Source of the DNA: Closterium sp. Naga37s-1
Lineage: Eukaryota > Streptophyta > Zygnematophyceae > Desmidiales > Closteriaceae
Reading direction: 5' to 3'
Assembly: GCA_947471745.1 (NCBI GenBank)
Contig: CANJKZ010000010.1
Coordinates: 3,769,501 to 3,833,500, forward strand
Length of the DNA stretch: 64,000 nucleotides
Shown: piece after piece, positions 45,181-56,359 of the stretch
How positions within the stretch are numbered: the stretch's first letter is position 1
Layout of the letters: each line of letters starts with the position of its first letter
Program-made: the position numbers and the translations under genes
The notes under the pieces: model-generated
What the model was told of the DNA's origin: nothing
The model's input: the letters and a program-made list of their open reading frames with translations, nothing else
Database searches by the model: none

Positions 45181-46083
45181 GTGGGACTGGCAGAAGCCAG
45201 TGCAAGTTCCTAAGGGAACTACTACCAGCGGCTCTGGGGAACTTGCATGTGGCTCAGATCATGGATGCACAGAGATATAAGAAGAGAAGGGACAAAGAGC
45301 TGGGGGCACGGGAGGAGGTGTCCTTGAGGCAAGCAAAACAGCACATGTTGGACATAGGAGTGAGCATAGAGAGATGAAGGGTGAAAGAAATAAAGGAGTT
45401 CGAGATAGTGGTGCTGGTGAACGACAAGGGGTGAAAGAGGAAGGACCACAAGACTAATGTCGCAAGGGCACGGACCAGGGCAAGGACAAGAGAGGAAGAG
45501 GCCGAGAGAGAGCACCACAGAGCCATGCAGCCAGCAGAGAGAGAGATCCATCGGTCAGGAAAGGAGGGACTGCGACCGAGGAGGGGGCAAGAGAATGGGG
45601 TTCATGGCAAAGAGGGAAGACAGCACACGGAGTTGAGAGCCTTAGCAGAAAAGACATGCGTAGCAGAAGAAGGGGACCAGGCGGAGCATGAGGAGATAAC
45701 GGCAAGGAGGAAGAAAGGCGGGAGCAGGGGAGACCAAGGAAGAAGAGGATTCCGACATCACCCTTGGCCGAATCAAATCCAAGGGCCTGGTTGACGTGCA
45801 TGCCCTTACCATGCTGGAGGTAACAGAACACCCATTTGACGCAGGGTCCTCGAATTTGTGAGTCTGCTTCATTCTTGTTATGGTGCTCGACACATCAGAA
45901 GCGCGAACTATATGTTTCCAACAAACGGGGGTAGATGGGAACGCCACGCCACATATGTACGTACTGACATATCACAACACAACCAATGGAGAGTACTCAA
46001 GAATACGATATGAAGGGAAATGAACAAGGCTCGGATGAAACAAGGGACACGCAGGTTAGCGTACGCACCAGTGACACAGCGCC
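45181..46083. other. Purine-rich unassigned DNA with a partial duplicate of the gene B 3' exon region
   Basis: No gene is recognised between 45181 and 45984. From about 45985 to 46082 (CAATGG...CGTACGCACCAGTGACACAGCG) the sequence is a diverged copy of 46468-46562, which includes the splice-donor end of the putative last-but-one exon of gene B. Confidence 0.5.
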
Positions 46084-46800
46084 CTAAGTTACTCTAGCAT
46101 TTTGAGAAGATCAGGCAAGTTGAAGCATTATAAAACTTAATCATACTTTAGAGACAAATCAGTCATAAAAGACAAAATACAAGGTGCTTTCCAGCACATC
46201 AATACAAACACAACAGAGGGCCATCAAGAGCACACAACAAACAAGTGAAAGCTGAAGACAAAGAGACGAGATTGCTGTAGTTTATTCGCAAGGCAGCACT
46301 GTTACTTTGGGAGCCACCCACCAGCTGGACAATCAAATTTCATCCTCTCAAATCACCTCCGCAAAATCACTTCTTTGAAATGTTCTCTGCACAAAGGCGA
46401 TAAGCGGGGAGGGAGGACGGGTGAATGGGGGAAGGTGGGGGCGTACTGACGTACGACCCAGGGCACCCAATGGTGGAAAGTACTAAAGAAAAAGAAATGA
46501 AGGGAAAGGAAAATGACTCAGATGAACGAGAGACACACAGGGGGGTACGCACCAGTGACACAGCGAGCAGACTTCACTGATTTGCCAATCTTCTTAGACC
46601 TGGCCACGCAGGAAATGATGGAAGGGGGAACGTGATGGATGAGGCGGGGCAGTGGAAAAGAGAGTAAGACAGAGAGTGAGAGGTGAGCAATGGGCCACTG
46701 GTGAGCAAGAGGTGCGAAGCAGGGAAGACTGCGGACATTCTCACCCCAGATTACCCACACTTGCACAACTGTGGGAGAAATGAAGCCCCCTCTGCACATT

Positions 46801-46922
46801 CCCAACTCATCTCTTGCCCAACTCACCCCTTGCCCAACTCACCCCTTGCCCAACTCACCCCTTGCCCAACTCACCCCTTGCCCAACTCACCCCTTGCCCA
46901 ACTCACCCCTTGCCCAACTCAC
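46801..46922 (-). repeat. Array of splice-donor-like 15/16-bp units in the gene B intron
   Basis: About eight copies of a unit read on the minus strand as GTGAGTTGGGCAAGGG directly follow the exon end at 46923. Gene A has four to five copies at about 16700-16780. Confidence 0.85.
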
Positions 46923-47204
46923 CGCTCGCCCTTCACCAGGGTCTTCACAGCCTTGCCCTTGCAGCTCGGCGCCACAAAGAACTCGATCCTCTTGCACGCC
47001 TGCTGCCCTGCCCCAGCCTTCCCCGGCTGCTGCCACACCACCTGCACCTTCTTCTTCCCGCGCCCAGTCTTGCCCGGAATGCCCACGCAGCTGCTCCTGG
47101 CAAAGCTGAAGGAACGCCCCTTTATCCGCATGCTCGTGCCCACACTGTTCACTATAATGGGGGGCGCAGGGGGCGCTGGGGGCGCAGGGGGCGCTGGGGG
47201 GTTC

Positions 47205-47885
47205 ACTGGGGGCTCGGGGGTCACTGGTGGCTCGGGGGTCACTGGTGGCTCGGGGGTCACTGGTGGCCCCAGAGTCACTGGTGGCTCGGGGGTCACTGGT
47301 GGCTCGGGGGTCACTGGTGGCTCGGGGGTCACTGGTGGCTCGGGGGTCACTGGTGGCTCGGGGGTCACTGGTGGCTCGGGGGTCACTGGTGGCTCGGGGG
47401 TCACTGGTGGCTCGGGGGTCACTGGTGGCTCGGGGGTCACTGGTGGCTCGGGGGTCACCGGTGGCTCGAGGGTCACCGGTGGCTTGGGGGTCACCGGTGG
47501 CTCGGGGGTCACCCGTGGCTCGGGGGTCACCGGTGGCTCGGGGGTCACCGGTGGCTCGGGGGTCACCGGTGGCTCGGGGGTCACCGGTGGCTCGGGGGTC
47601 ACCGGTGGCTCGGGGGTCACCGGTGGCTCGGGGGTCACTGGTGGCTCGGGGGTCACTGGTGGCTCGGGGGTCACTGGTGGCTCGGGGGTCACTGGTGGCT
47701 CGGGGGTCACTGGTGGCTCGGGGGTCACTGGTGGCTCAGGGGTCACTGGTGGCTCGGGGGTCACTGGTGGCTCGGGGGTCACTGGTGGCTCGGGGGTCAC
47801 TGGTGGCTCGGGGGTCACTGGTGGCTCGGGGGTCACCGGTAGCTCGGGGGTCACTGGTGGCTCGGGGGTCACTGGTGCCTGGGTG
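47205..47885 (-). repeat. 18-bp array encoding PPVTPE in gene B
   Basis: About 38 copies; a central sub-block shares CACCGGTGG instead of CACTGGTGG, evidence of local unit spreading. Confidence 0.93.
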
Positions 47886-47889
47886 GTCA

Positions 47890-49075
47890 CTGGTGCCTCG
47901 CCGCCTTTGCCGCCCGACGCCTCGCCGCCCTTGCCGCCCGATGCCTCGCCGCCCTTGCCGCCCGACGCCTCGCCGCCCTTGCCGCCCGACGCCTCGCCGC
48001 CCTTGCCGCCCGACGCCTCGCCGCCCTTGCCGCCCGACGCCTCGCCGCCCTTGCCGCCCGCTGCCTCCCCGCCCTTGCCGCCCGCTGCCTCGCCGCCCTT
48101 GCCGCCCGCAGCCTCGCCGCCCTTGCCGCCCGCTGCCTCGCCGCCCTTGCCGCCCGCAGCCTTGCCGCCCTTGCCGCCCGCAGCCTCGCTGCCTTTGCCG
48201 CCTGCTGCCTCACTGCCCTTGCCGCCTGCTGCCTCGCTGCCCTTGCCGCCCGCTGCCTCGCCGGCCTTGCCGCCTGCTGCCTCGCTGCCCTGGCCGCCTG
48301 CTGCCTCGCTGCCTTTGCCACCCGCTGCCTCACCGCCCTTGCCGCCCGACACCTCGTCGCCCTTGCCGCCCGACGCCTCGCCGCCATTGCCGCCTGCTGC
48401 CTCACCGCCCTTGTCGCCTGCTCCCTCGCCGCCCTTGCCGCCCGCTGCCTCGCTGCCCTTGCCGCCCGCTGCCTCGCTGCCCTTGCCGCCTGCTGCCTCG
48501 TCGGCCTTGCCGCCTGCTGCCTCGCCGCCCTTGCCGCCCGCTGCCTCGCCGCCCTTGCTGCCCGACGCCTCGCTGCCATTGCCGCCCGCAGCCTCGCCGC
48601 CCTTGCCGCCCGCAGCCTCGCCGCCCTTGCCGCCCGCTGCCTCGCCACCCTGGCCGCCTGCTGCCTCGCCGGCCATTCCGCCTGCTGCCTCAATGCCCTG
48701 GCCGCCCGCTGCCTCGCCGCCATTGCCGCCCGCTGCCTCGCCGCCCTGGCCGCCTGCTGCCTCGCCGGCCTTGCCGCCCGACGCCTCGTCGCCCTTGCCG
48801 CCCGACGCCTCGTCGCCCTTGCCGCCCGACGCCTCGCCGCCATTGCCGCCTGCTGCCTCGCCGCCCTTGCCGCCCCCTGCCTCGCTGCCCTTGCTGTTTG
48901 CTGCCTCACCGACCTTGCCGCCTGCTGCCTCGCCGGCCTTACCGCCTGCTGCCTCGCTGCCCTTTCCGCCTGCTGCCTCGCCGCCCTTGCCGCCCGCTGC
49001 CTCGCCGCCCTTGCCGCCCGCTGCCTCGCCGCCCTTGCCATCCGCTGCCTCGCCGCCCTTGCCGCCTGCTGCCTC
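47890..49075 (-). repeat. 24-bp array encoding GGKGGEAA-like octapeptides in gene B
   Basis: About 49 units related to CTTGCCGCCCGCTGCCTCGCCGCC-type sequence, more diverged than the other arrays. Confidence 0.9.
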
Positions 49076-50105
49076 GTTGACAGCACCGCCTACTGCCTCG
49101 CTGCCCTTGCCGCCTGATGCCTCGTTGACAGCACCGCCTACTGCCTCGCTGCCCTTGCCGCCTGATGCCTCGTTGACAGCACCGCCTACTGCCTCGCTGC
49201 CCTTGCCGCCTGATGCCTCGTTGACAGCACCGCCTACTGCCTCGCTGCCCTTGCCGCCTGATGCCTCGTTGACAGCACCGCCTACTGCCTCGCTGCCCTT
49301 GCCGCCTGATGCCTCGTTGACAGCACCGCCTACTTCGCTGCCCTTGCCGCCTGATGCCTCGTTGACAGCACCGCCTACTGCCTCGCTGCCCTTGCCGCCT
49401 GATGCCTCGTTGACAGCACCGCCTACTGCCTCGCTGCCCTTGCCGCCTGATGCCTCGTTGACAGCACCGCCTACTTCGCTGCCCTTGCCGCCTGATGCCT
49501 CGTTGACAGCACCGCCTACTGCCTCGCTGCCCTTGCCGCCTGATGCCTCGTTGACAGCACCGCCTACTGCCTCGCTGCCCTTGCCGCCTGATGCCTCGTT
49601 GACAGCACCGCCTACTGCCTCGCTGCCCTTGCCGCCTGATGCCTCGTTGACAGCACCGCCTACTTCGCTGCCCTTGCCGCCTGATGCCTCGTTGACAGCA
49701 CCGCCTACTTCGCTGCCCTTGCCGCCTGATGCCTCGTTGACAGCACCGCCTACTGCCTCGCTGCCCTTGCCGCCTGATGCCTCGTTGACAGCACCGCCTA
49801 CTGCCTCGCTGCCCTTGCCGCCTGATGCCTCGTTGACAGCACCGCCTACTGCCTCGCTGCCCTTGCCGCCTGATGCCTCGTTGACAGCACCGCCTACTGC
49901 CTCGCTGCCCTTGCCGCCTGATGCCTCGTTGACAGCACCGCCTACTGCCTCGCTGCCCTTGCCGCCTGATGCCTCGTTGACAGCACCGCCTACTGCCTCG
50001 CTGCCCTTGCCGCCTGATGCCTCGTTGACAGCACCGCCTACTGCCTCGCTGCCCTTGCCGCCTGATGCCTCGTTGACAGCACCGCCTACTTCGCTGCCCT
50101 TGCCG
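49076..50105 (-). repeat. 48-bp array in gene B with 45-bp variants
   Basis: About 21 near-identical units containing GATGCCTCGTTGACAGCACC. Several units lack the same 3 bp (CCTACTTCGCTG against CCTACTGCCTCGCTG), which keeps the frame. Confidence 0.93.
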
Positions 50106-50107
50106 CC

Positions 50108-51170
50108 AGGGAGGTTTGGATCGGTTGAGATGAGATTGAAGCAATGGACGCGCGACCACTCGGTTGACGGCAGGAAGGACTGAAGAGAGGAGCTACAAGC
50201 GCCGCGGCGACGGTGGGAGAGCGAAGGGTGAAAGCTTCACTTGAAAGGAAGCGGCTGCGATGAACTATGCTGCTCATCGCTGCTGCTCCCGTCTCCTTTT
50301 CTACTATGTGCTCGCCTCTCGAGCCTCGCCTCACCCATCACTCGCATCGCGTCACACCCTCCGAACCTCTCGTTTCGCGTCGGAAATCTCCGAGCCTGCG
50401 GTCAATCGTTAGCAATGAAGGGAAACATTTCGTGCAGCAAGCAAGCGGGCAGCGGCCAACGTAAGTCTAGTGCGTTAAGCGATGGAGACGCCGTCGCAGC
50501 AACGAGCACGTGTTCCACTTCGCCAGGGAAGGTCGCCACCAGCGTGCGACGATCCCCGGCAGTTTCGCTACTGGCAGCGACCCGCAGAGCAGAAAACGCT
50601 CGCCGTGGCGACGACGACCCGAGGATCGCAAGTAACGCGGTCATTCTTAGTGCGACGCCTCCTAGTGGTGGATTCCTTCCCGACTTCTGCTACTTTCCAA
50701 CTAATGGGCATTCCGCGAACGCGATTCCGGTTATCGCATAACTGAGTTTGCGGCGAGGTGAAGCGGATGAAATATGAATGGCGTGATGAATTATTGCGGG
50801 CCAATTTTGTTTGTTCAAATCTGAATTTTGTAGGTTCATTCTGGTGTACGATTGTCTAAAGCGGTGAAAGTCGGTTTGCAGAAGATGTGCGAACATCCTT
50901 TCCCAGTCATCAAGGGTGGTCTGGTGTGGTTGATCGCAGAGAGCGAATGCGACGACGAGGTCAATGGAGAGGAATAATGGAAAGGGACGGCTTGGTGTCT
51001 TATTGGTCCGCCAAAATGGTTGGAAGCGGTGAATTCTTTGAAAGTTCCCAACCGTAGCGGACCGTGTTGAACCGTGTAAACGAACCGTGTATATACTGTC
51101 TGACCTGCCCTGAAAAGAAGGGTTCGTTTGAACGTATTGTGGCTCTTGTAAGAAAGAAGTTGATGCGTTA
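50108..51170. repeat. Upstream block of gene B, duplicate of 19264-20260
   Basis: Same order as the gene A upstream block with scattered substitutions, a 4-bp insertion near 50450, and a roughly 50-bp loss near 51018. No supported gene. Confidence 0.72.
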
Positions 51171-51562
51171 GAAACATAGGGCTGCGCTACATGAAGTGTA
51201 CCACTGTGTTTTACAACTCCACACATTCTTGTGTGCGAATGTATATACAAATAGCTGTATACATGTAACGTCACCTATGTTCAACCCTCAACACCGAACC
51301 TGCGCAAGGGCGTTATTTAGAGAGGTTCAGTGCGGTAATAGCGCTAGACCCTCATCAATTGATACGCCACCGCACTGAAACTTTTCAGAAACTTTTTTAA
51401 CCCCGCAAAAAAAATTGACCCTGCGCAGGTTCGGTGTTGGGGTTCGACGAAAGACTTCGGACTACTGGGGACCCGCCGCCGACCCCTAGTTTCTTTGAAA
51501 ATCTAGCCAAACGAAATCGCCGGAATTCTGCACTGCGATCGTGCTGGGTCTCGTCTCTTTCC

Positions 51563-52270
51563 GAGAGAATTGCTCCAAACCCTTGTTTGGTGATTCGGCA
51601 TTGCACACGTGGCCTCGAATTGCTCGCGTGGTCCTAAAATTGCACGATAATTGCTCGAGTGGTTTTGCCAAGGGATTCCCACTGACTTTTTTTCCCATGC
51701 ACAATACCCGATTAGGGTATTTATCCCCTAATCTTAAAATTATTGAGCGATCACATAATTGTAAGCGACGTAAATGCGTGGTCATATCATCGTGCCTCGA
51801 AATAACTCTCGGTCATATAGGGTGTGCCCGAGCGAAACAATATATGATCGCGCATCCATATGTCCGCGCGTGATTGGTCGCGCGATGGCTCTATATGACC
51901 GCGCCTTTACATATATATCCCTACACATGACCCCAAAAAACTAAAACCCAATCGGAAAGTGATGCGACTCGGGGAGGCATCAACCCTAAAAACATTGCTC
52001 TCTCCCGTGTTTAGGGTTGATCCCTCCCGAAAATGCGTTCAGGTCCCTAGGGGTTTTATTATTTCTCATACGCGGAATAAGACTCGTGCGACGCAAACAT
52101 TGTAGGAATAAATACCCTTGTAGGGTAATGTACATGGTTAAAAAAAGCTGGCGCGAATCCTCTGGCAAGACCACTCGAGCAATTATCGTGCAATTTCAGG
52201 ACCACGCGAGCAATTCGAGGCCACGTGTGCAATGCCGAATCACCAAACAAGGGTTTGGAGCAATTCTCTC
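51563..52270. mobile_element. Foldback/Mutator-type MITE with about 170-bp inverted repeats
   Basis: The left arm 51563-about 51735 (GAGAGAATTGCTCCAAACCC) is repeated inverted at about 52095-52270, with near identity over the outer 120 bp. Both ends are flanked by the 9-bp direct repeat TCTCTTTCC (51554-51562 and 52271-52279). Long TIRs with 9-bp target duplications are typical of Mutator-like elements. The centre has no transposase and is AT-rich. Confidence 0.86.
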
Positions 52271-52279
52271 TCTCTTTCC

Positions 52280-52999
52280 ACTCTCAAGCCTCGATCCCCG
52301 TCCCACATTGGCGCGGCCACCAGCCCAGGCTGGATTAGAAGAATCGAGGGTGTGTTTCCATATTTTATTCATGAATCCGTGACATCTCTGACACCCACTT
52401 CCTGTCTCGCTTACGCTTCAGATCTTCCAACTTTCTCCCAGATCTGTAGATATGATAATTCGGCTTCCCAGGCTCATAAAACATAAAAAAAAAATCAGAA
52501 GACTGAGGCGATCACGAACACGCCCTAGACCCGCCATCTCCTCCCCCTAGACGTGCCACCGGCAGCTATCAGTGCGCGCCAAACACCGAAGGTAGTTGGA
52601 TCCAAACCCAGCCATACTTGTGCCTCAAGCTGAGTTTTCTGAGACCCTCGACCCACCACCTCGACCCACCCCACCCACACCCCGTCCACTCCACCCAAGC
52701 CATGCACGTTTTGCTTGCCGATTTGCAGTCCCGCGCATTCATTTCCGCAGCCCTACTAACTGCGCGGCGCATAGTGTGCTGCAGTGGGTAGTGGCGTCAC
52801 CATACCTCGAACCTCCACAGTCTTCCCATTCTCGGAATTCGAGCTTATTCCTCAGATCCGGGACATCTATCGACCATTCACCACCTTTTTTTTGCCCCAA
52901 GATCGTGAATCTCCCACAGACTTGTCCCTCATCTTACCTTGCTGTACCCTAAGTACCGTTAAGACCCCTCCTTTACCTTACCTCGCCGTATCCTTAAAC
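52280..52999 (+). promoter_or_regulatory. HMGR upstream region and probable 5' leader
   Basis: About 720 bp between the foldback element and the HMGR start. No convincing TATA box was seen. The part near 52640-53000 is C/T-rich with CCACC runs, as in a leader. An in-frame upstream ATG at 52784 would add 72 residues without similarity to HMGR; the ATG at 53000 has the better context (AAACATGG) and starts the conserved-type N-terminus. Confidence 0.45.
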
Positions 53000-55133
53000 A
53001 TGGACCCAGCAGCCCACCCATATTTAACTTATCGAGCCCACTCGCGTCCCGGCGACATGATCCCACATTACGCCGACAGCGATGAATCCGGCAGCCCGAA
53101 GAAGCTTCGCCGAAGGACTCTGGCATCCGACGTGCTCCCGCTGCCTCTGTGGCTGACCAACACGGTGTTCCTGCTCACCTTCATCTTCTCCTGCTGCTAC
53201 CTGCTCCAGCAATGGCGCGAGCAGCTCTACTCGTCGGAGAAGCTTCACGAATTGCTCTGGCGAGATCTCGTCGCCGTCTGCCTCGGTATGGGCTCCTTCA
53301 TTTACCTTATAAACTTCTTCGGGGTTGGATTCGTGCAGTCGGCCATCGAGCAGAGCATGCTTTCCGAGGAGGAGGACGCGAAGGAGATGGAAGAGGAGGA
53401 CGATGACGAGGAGGGGGAAGACGAGGAAGAGGAGGAGAAAGATCCCAAGGAGCTGCTTTCCCGCCACAGGCGCAACCATCGGCGCAACCATTCGCGCGGG
53501 CACTATGCCCCCCATCAACCGGAGCCCTGGTATAAGCCCGAACCGATCCCAACTCCCGTTACTGCCACCCCCGCTAGTACCAACCCCTCCATTTCCTCCT
53601 CCGCCACTGCCACCCCCGCTACAACCACATCCGCTTCAAGCGCGCTTGCTCCCGCGGCGCCCAAGTCCTGCACCTTCAAGCTCGACAGTTCGTCCTCGCT
53701 ACCAGACGTCCCGTTACAGGACCTCCCGGACGACGACATTGCGCGTGCCGTCGCGCGCGGCGCCATCCCCATGCATTCCCTCGAAACCCAACTCGGCAAC
53801 ACCCTCCGCGCCGCCGCGGTCCGCCGGCGCGCCGTGGAGATCAAAACCGGCCGCTCCCTCGCGGGACTCCCCCTCGAGAACTACGACTACGACGCGATCC
53901 GCGGCGCGTGCTGCGAGATGGTGATCGGCCACGTGACGATCCCCGTGGGCGTCGCAGGCCCCCTGCGACTCGACGACGCGGAGTTCTTCGTACCCATGGC
54001 GACGACCGAGGGCTGCCTCGTCGCCAGCACCAACCGCGGCTGCAAGGCCATCTGCGCCGCGGGCGGCGCGCGCAGCGTCGTGCTGCGCGACGGCATGACC
54101 CGCGCGCCCGCCGTGCAGCTCCCCTCCGCGCTCCGCGCGGCTGAGCTCAAAGCCTTCGCGGAGAACCCGCGCAACTGGGTTCTCCTCGCGGACGCCTTCA
54201 ACAGCAGCAGCCGCTTCGCGCGCCTGCAAACCCTCAGCGTGGCGGTGGCGGGGCGCAACGCGTTCATCCGCGTGGAGAGCAGCACGGGCGACGCGATGGG
54301 CATGAACATGGTTTCGAAAGGCACGGGCAACGTGCTGGGCGTGCTCGGCGCGCAGTTCCCGGACATGCGCGTGGTCAGCATGTCGGGCAACTACTGCGCG
54401 GATAAGAAGGCCACCGCCGTCAACTGGATCAAGGGGCGCGGCAAATCCGTCGTCTGCGAAGTCACCATCCCCGGCCGCGTGGTAAGTTGTTTTTTTTCTT
54501 TCTTTCTTTCTTTTTCTTTGGTGTTGATCCGAATGCACCCGCCTCCCTCTTCTTTCACTCATCTTTTTCTTCCCTCTTTCCGCTCATGATCAAGAACCTA
54601 ATGGATTGACCATGCCTCAACCGTTCCGCACCCCCCCGTGTTCCCGCTACTTCCCTCCCTGCTCCCTCCTGCCGCCTCTGCAGGTCGAATCGGTGCTAAA
54701 GACAACAGTTGCCGCCCTGGTGGAGCTGAACACGACCAAGAACCTCGTTGGCTCAGCCATGGCGGGCGCGGTGGGCGGCTGCAACGCGCACGCGAGCAAC
54801 ATCGTGACGGCCGTGTTCCTGGCCACGGGGCAGGACCCCGCGCAGAACGTGGAGAGCTCGCAGTGCCTCACGCTGCTAGAGGCGGCCAATGGCGGGGCTG
54901 ATCTGCACGCTTCTGTCACGCTGCCGGCGATCGAAGTCGGCACCGTTGGGGGAGGAACCTTCCTTGCACCGCAGGTGAGCAGGCCGTCTCTCTCCTTGTG
55001 TCTTTCGCAGTTTAGAATGAAAGGTGTGCATGGTGCACCAAGCACTGGGCAGAGACGGCCATTATCGTGTCATTGCCGGTCATTATGCATCTTCAGCTAT
55101 CCTGCCTCAACATCGGCCTTACTCCCCTCTTCC

Positions 55134-55217
<84 letters not shown>

Positions 55218-55529
55218 CCGCTCTCCCAGGCGGCTGCCCTATCCCTGCTGGGCGTGAAGGGGTCCCACAGCACGCAGCCGGGGGCGAACGCACAGCAGCT
55301 GGCGCGGGTGGTGGCGGCAGCAGTGCTGGCGGGGGAGCTCTCGCTCTGCTCCGCCCTCGCCTCGGGCCACCTCGTGCAGGCGCACCTCAAATACAACCGC
55401 TCCACCCTCAACTCTTCTGCCTCCGCCTCCTCCGTTGCTGCTGTTGCTGCTGCTGATACCGCTGCGGCTGGTGCTGCTGGGGCGGCTTCTGCTGCGTCGG
55501 AGGGCCTCTGCATGGTCAGCAAATGCTGA
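53000..55529 (+). CDS. HMGR: 3-hydroxy-3-methylglutaryl-CoA reductase
   Basis: Reduces HMG-CoA to mevalonate with NADPH, the committed step of the mevalonate pathway, at the ER membrane. Exons 53000-54481, 54684-54974 and 55230-55529; both introns are phase 0 and GT-AG, giving 690 residues, longer than usual plant forms (about 560-610). Two membrane spans ([18 protein letters not shown] and [20 protein letters not shown]) precede a long linker with an acidic run (residues about 125-155) and a Pro/Ser/Thr part. Catalytic features: [13 protein letters not shown] (Glu), [15 protein letters not shown] (Asp and cofactor site), [15 protein letters not shown] (Lys), [12 protein letters not shown], and [11 protein letters not shown] near the C-terminus (His). 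All catalytic residues are present, so it should be active. The excess length is mainly the linker. Confidence 0.96.
55138..55214 (+). repeat. (CT)n microsatellite in HMGR intron 2
   Basis: About 38 uninterrupted CT units end 13 bases before the AG acceptor at 55228-55229, so the repeat forms the polypyrimidine tract of that splice site. Confidence 0.95.
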
Positions 55530-55613
55530 CTTAGGGCGCGTTCCACGGGGCTATTTGATTCCTTCGCCTGGTGCCCGAGTGGCCTAGCTGAAACCGCCGT
55601 GTGGGATTTCTGA

Positions 55614-55644
<31 letters not shown>

Positions 55645-55914
55645 TGCTGCTGCTGCCGCTGTTGCTGCTGCTGCTGCTGCCGCTGTTGCTGCTGCTGCGT
55701 CCGCTGCTGCTGATGGTGATGAGATGTGCTTGCTGTGTTCTCTTCCTCTCATGCCAGCTGTGCTGCAGTCAGCTATCCCACAAGGCGGATTATGAATTTA
55801 TGAGCGTGTGTGTGCCTGTTTGTGCATTGATTGTTGGTTTGGCTTTATGGTTTTTGTCTGGTTTGATTTGACTTGCTTTGCACATTGGTGTTTGTTCCTC
55901 AAAAGTGTTGTGTT
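55530..55914 (+). other. HMGR 3' region with CTG repeat
   Basis: A CTG/CCG/TTG trinucleotide tract runs from about 55613 to 55712. No clear polyadenylation signal was identified. Copia-D begins at 55915. Confidence 0.6.
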
Positions 55915-56359
55915 TGTTGGGCTGAAAAGGCCCTTAGGATCTTTGCAGGGGTGAACTCTGGGTAGAGTTGGTGTAGTAGCGGAAGCGTTAATTAAGGAGT
56001 TGTGAACCACCTTGCGCTAGTATGTGAGGGCAAAGTAAGTTGATTAAAACAAAGAGATACAAGATTATATAAGAGTACAAGGAATATGAAAGGATACGGT
56101 TATAACTGTTTTACTTGTTGCTGTTGCGGTTCGATACAGTGACGACTCGGGCAACTGCTCTGTAGCGAGTCAGTTGTGTGTCCTTGCTGTCGCGCTGTAC
56201 TTGTCAGGTCAAAGGTCGCTGACCTTTTACTTTCGCGTAACCTCCAGCGGTTACTTCAACCTCCGAGGGTTGACTCGCTGGTGCCTCGATATGCTTTGCT
56301 TCGCTTGTGCCTTAGTGTTTCGACACGACAGAAGCGCTTAGGACCGATTGTTTCCAACA
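55915..56359 (-). repeat. 3' LTR of Copia-D (element orientation)
   Basis: 445-bp terminal repeat, about 99% identical to 61629-62073. The pol stop (TAA at 56338-56340) lies 20 bp inside it. Confidence 0.95.

Larger units (their letters stand above)
46923..50107 (-). pseudogene. Gene B: 5'-deleted paralogue of gene A, built from expanded repeats
   Basis: The minus-strand frame is open across the whole repeat region. In order it encodes about 21 copies of a 16-residue unit (GGAVNEASGGKGSEAV), about 49 copies of GGKGGEAA-like octapeptides, about 38 copies of PPVTPE, and the same basic C-terminal domain as gene A (SFARSSCVGIPGKTGRGKKK, ACKRIEFFVAPSCKGKAVK), ending at the same GTGAGT donor. The 5' end is missing: at 50107/50108 the repeat joins directly to DNA that in gene A lies upstream of the start codon (19264), so signal peptide and start are gone. 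The first in-frame ATG is at 48676. The N-terminal repeat type differs completely from that of gene A. Confidence 0.65.

Noticed and set aside
52784..52999. HMGR start at the upstream ATG 52784
   Set aside because: The extra 72 residues resemble no HMGR N-terminus and are leader-like in composition; ATG 53000 has a better context and precedes the expected N-terminal layout.
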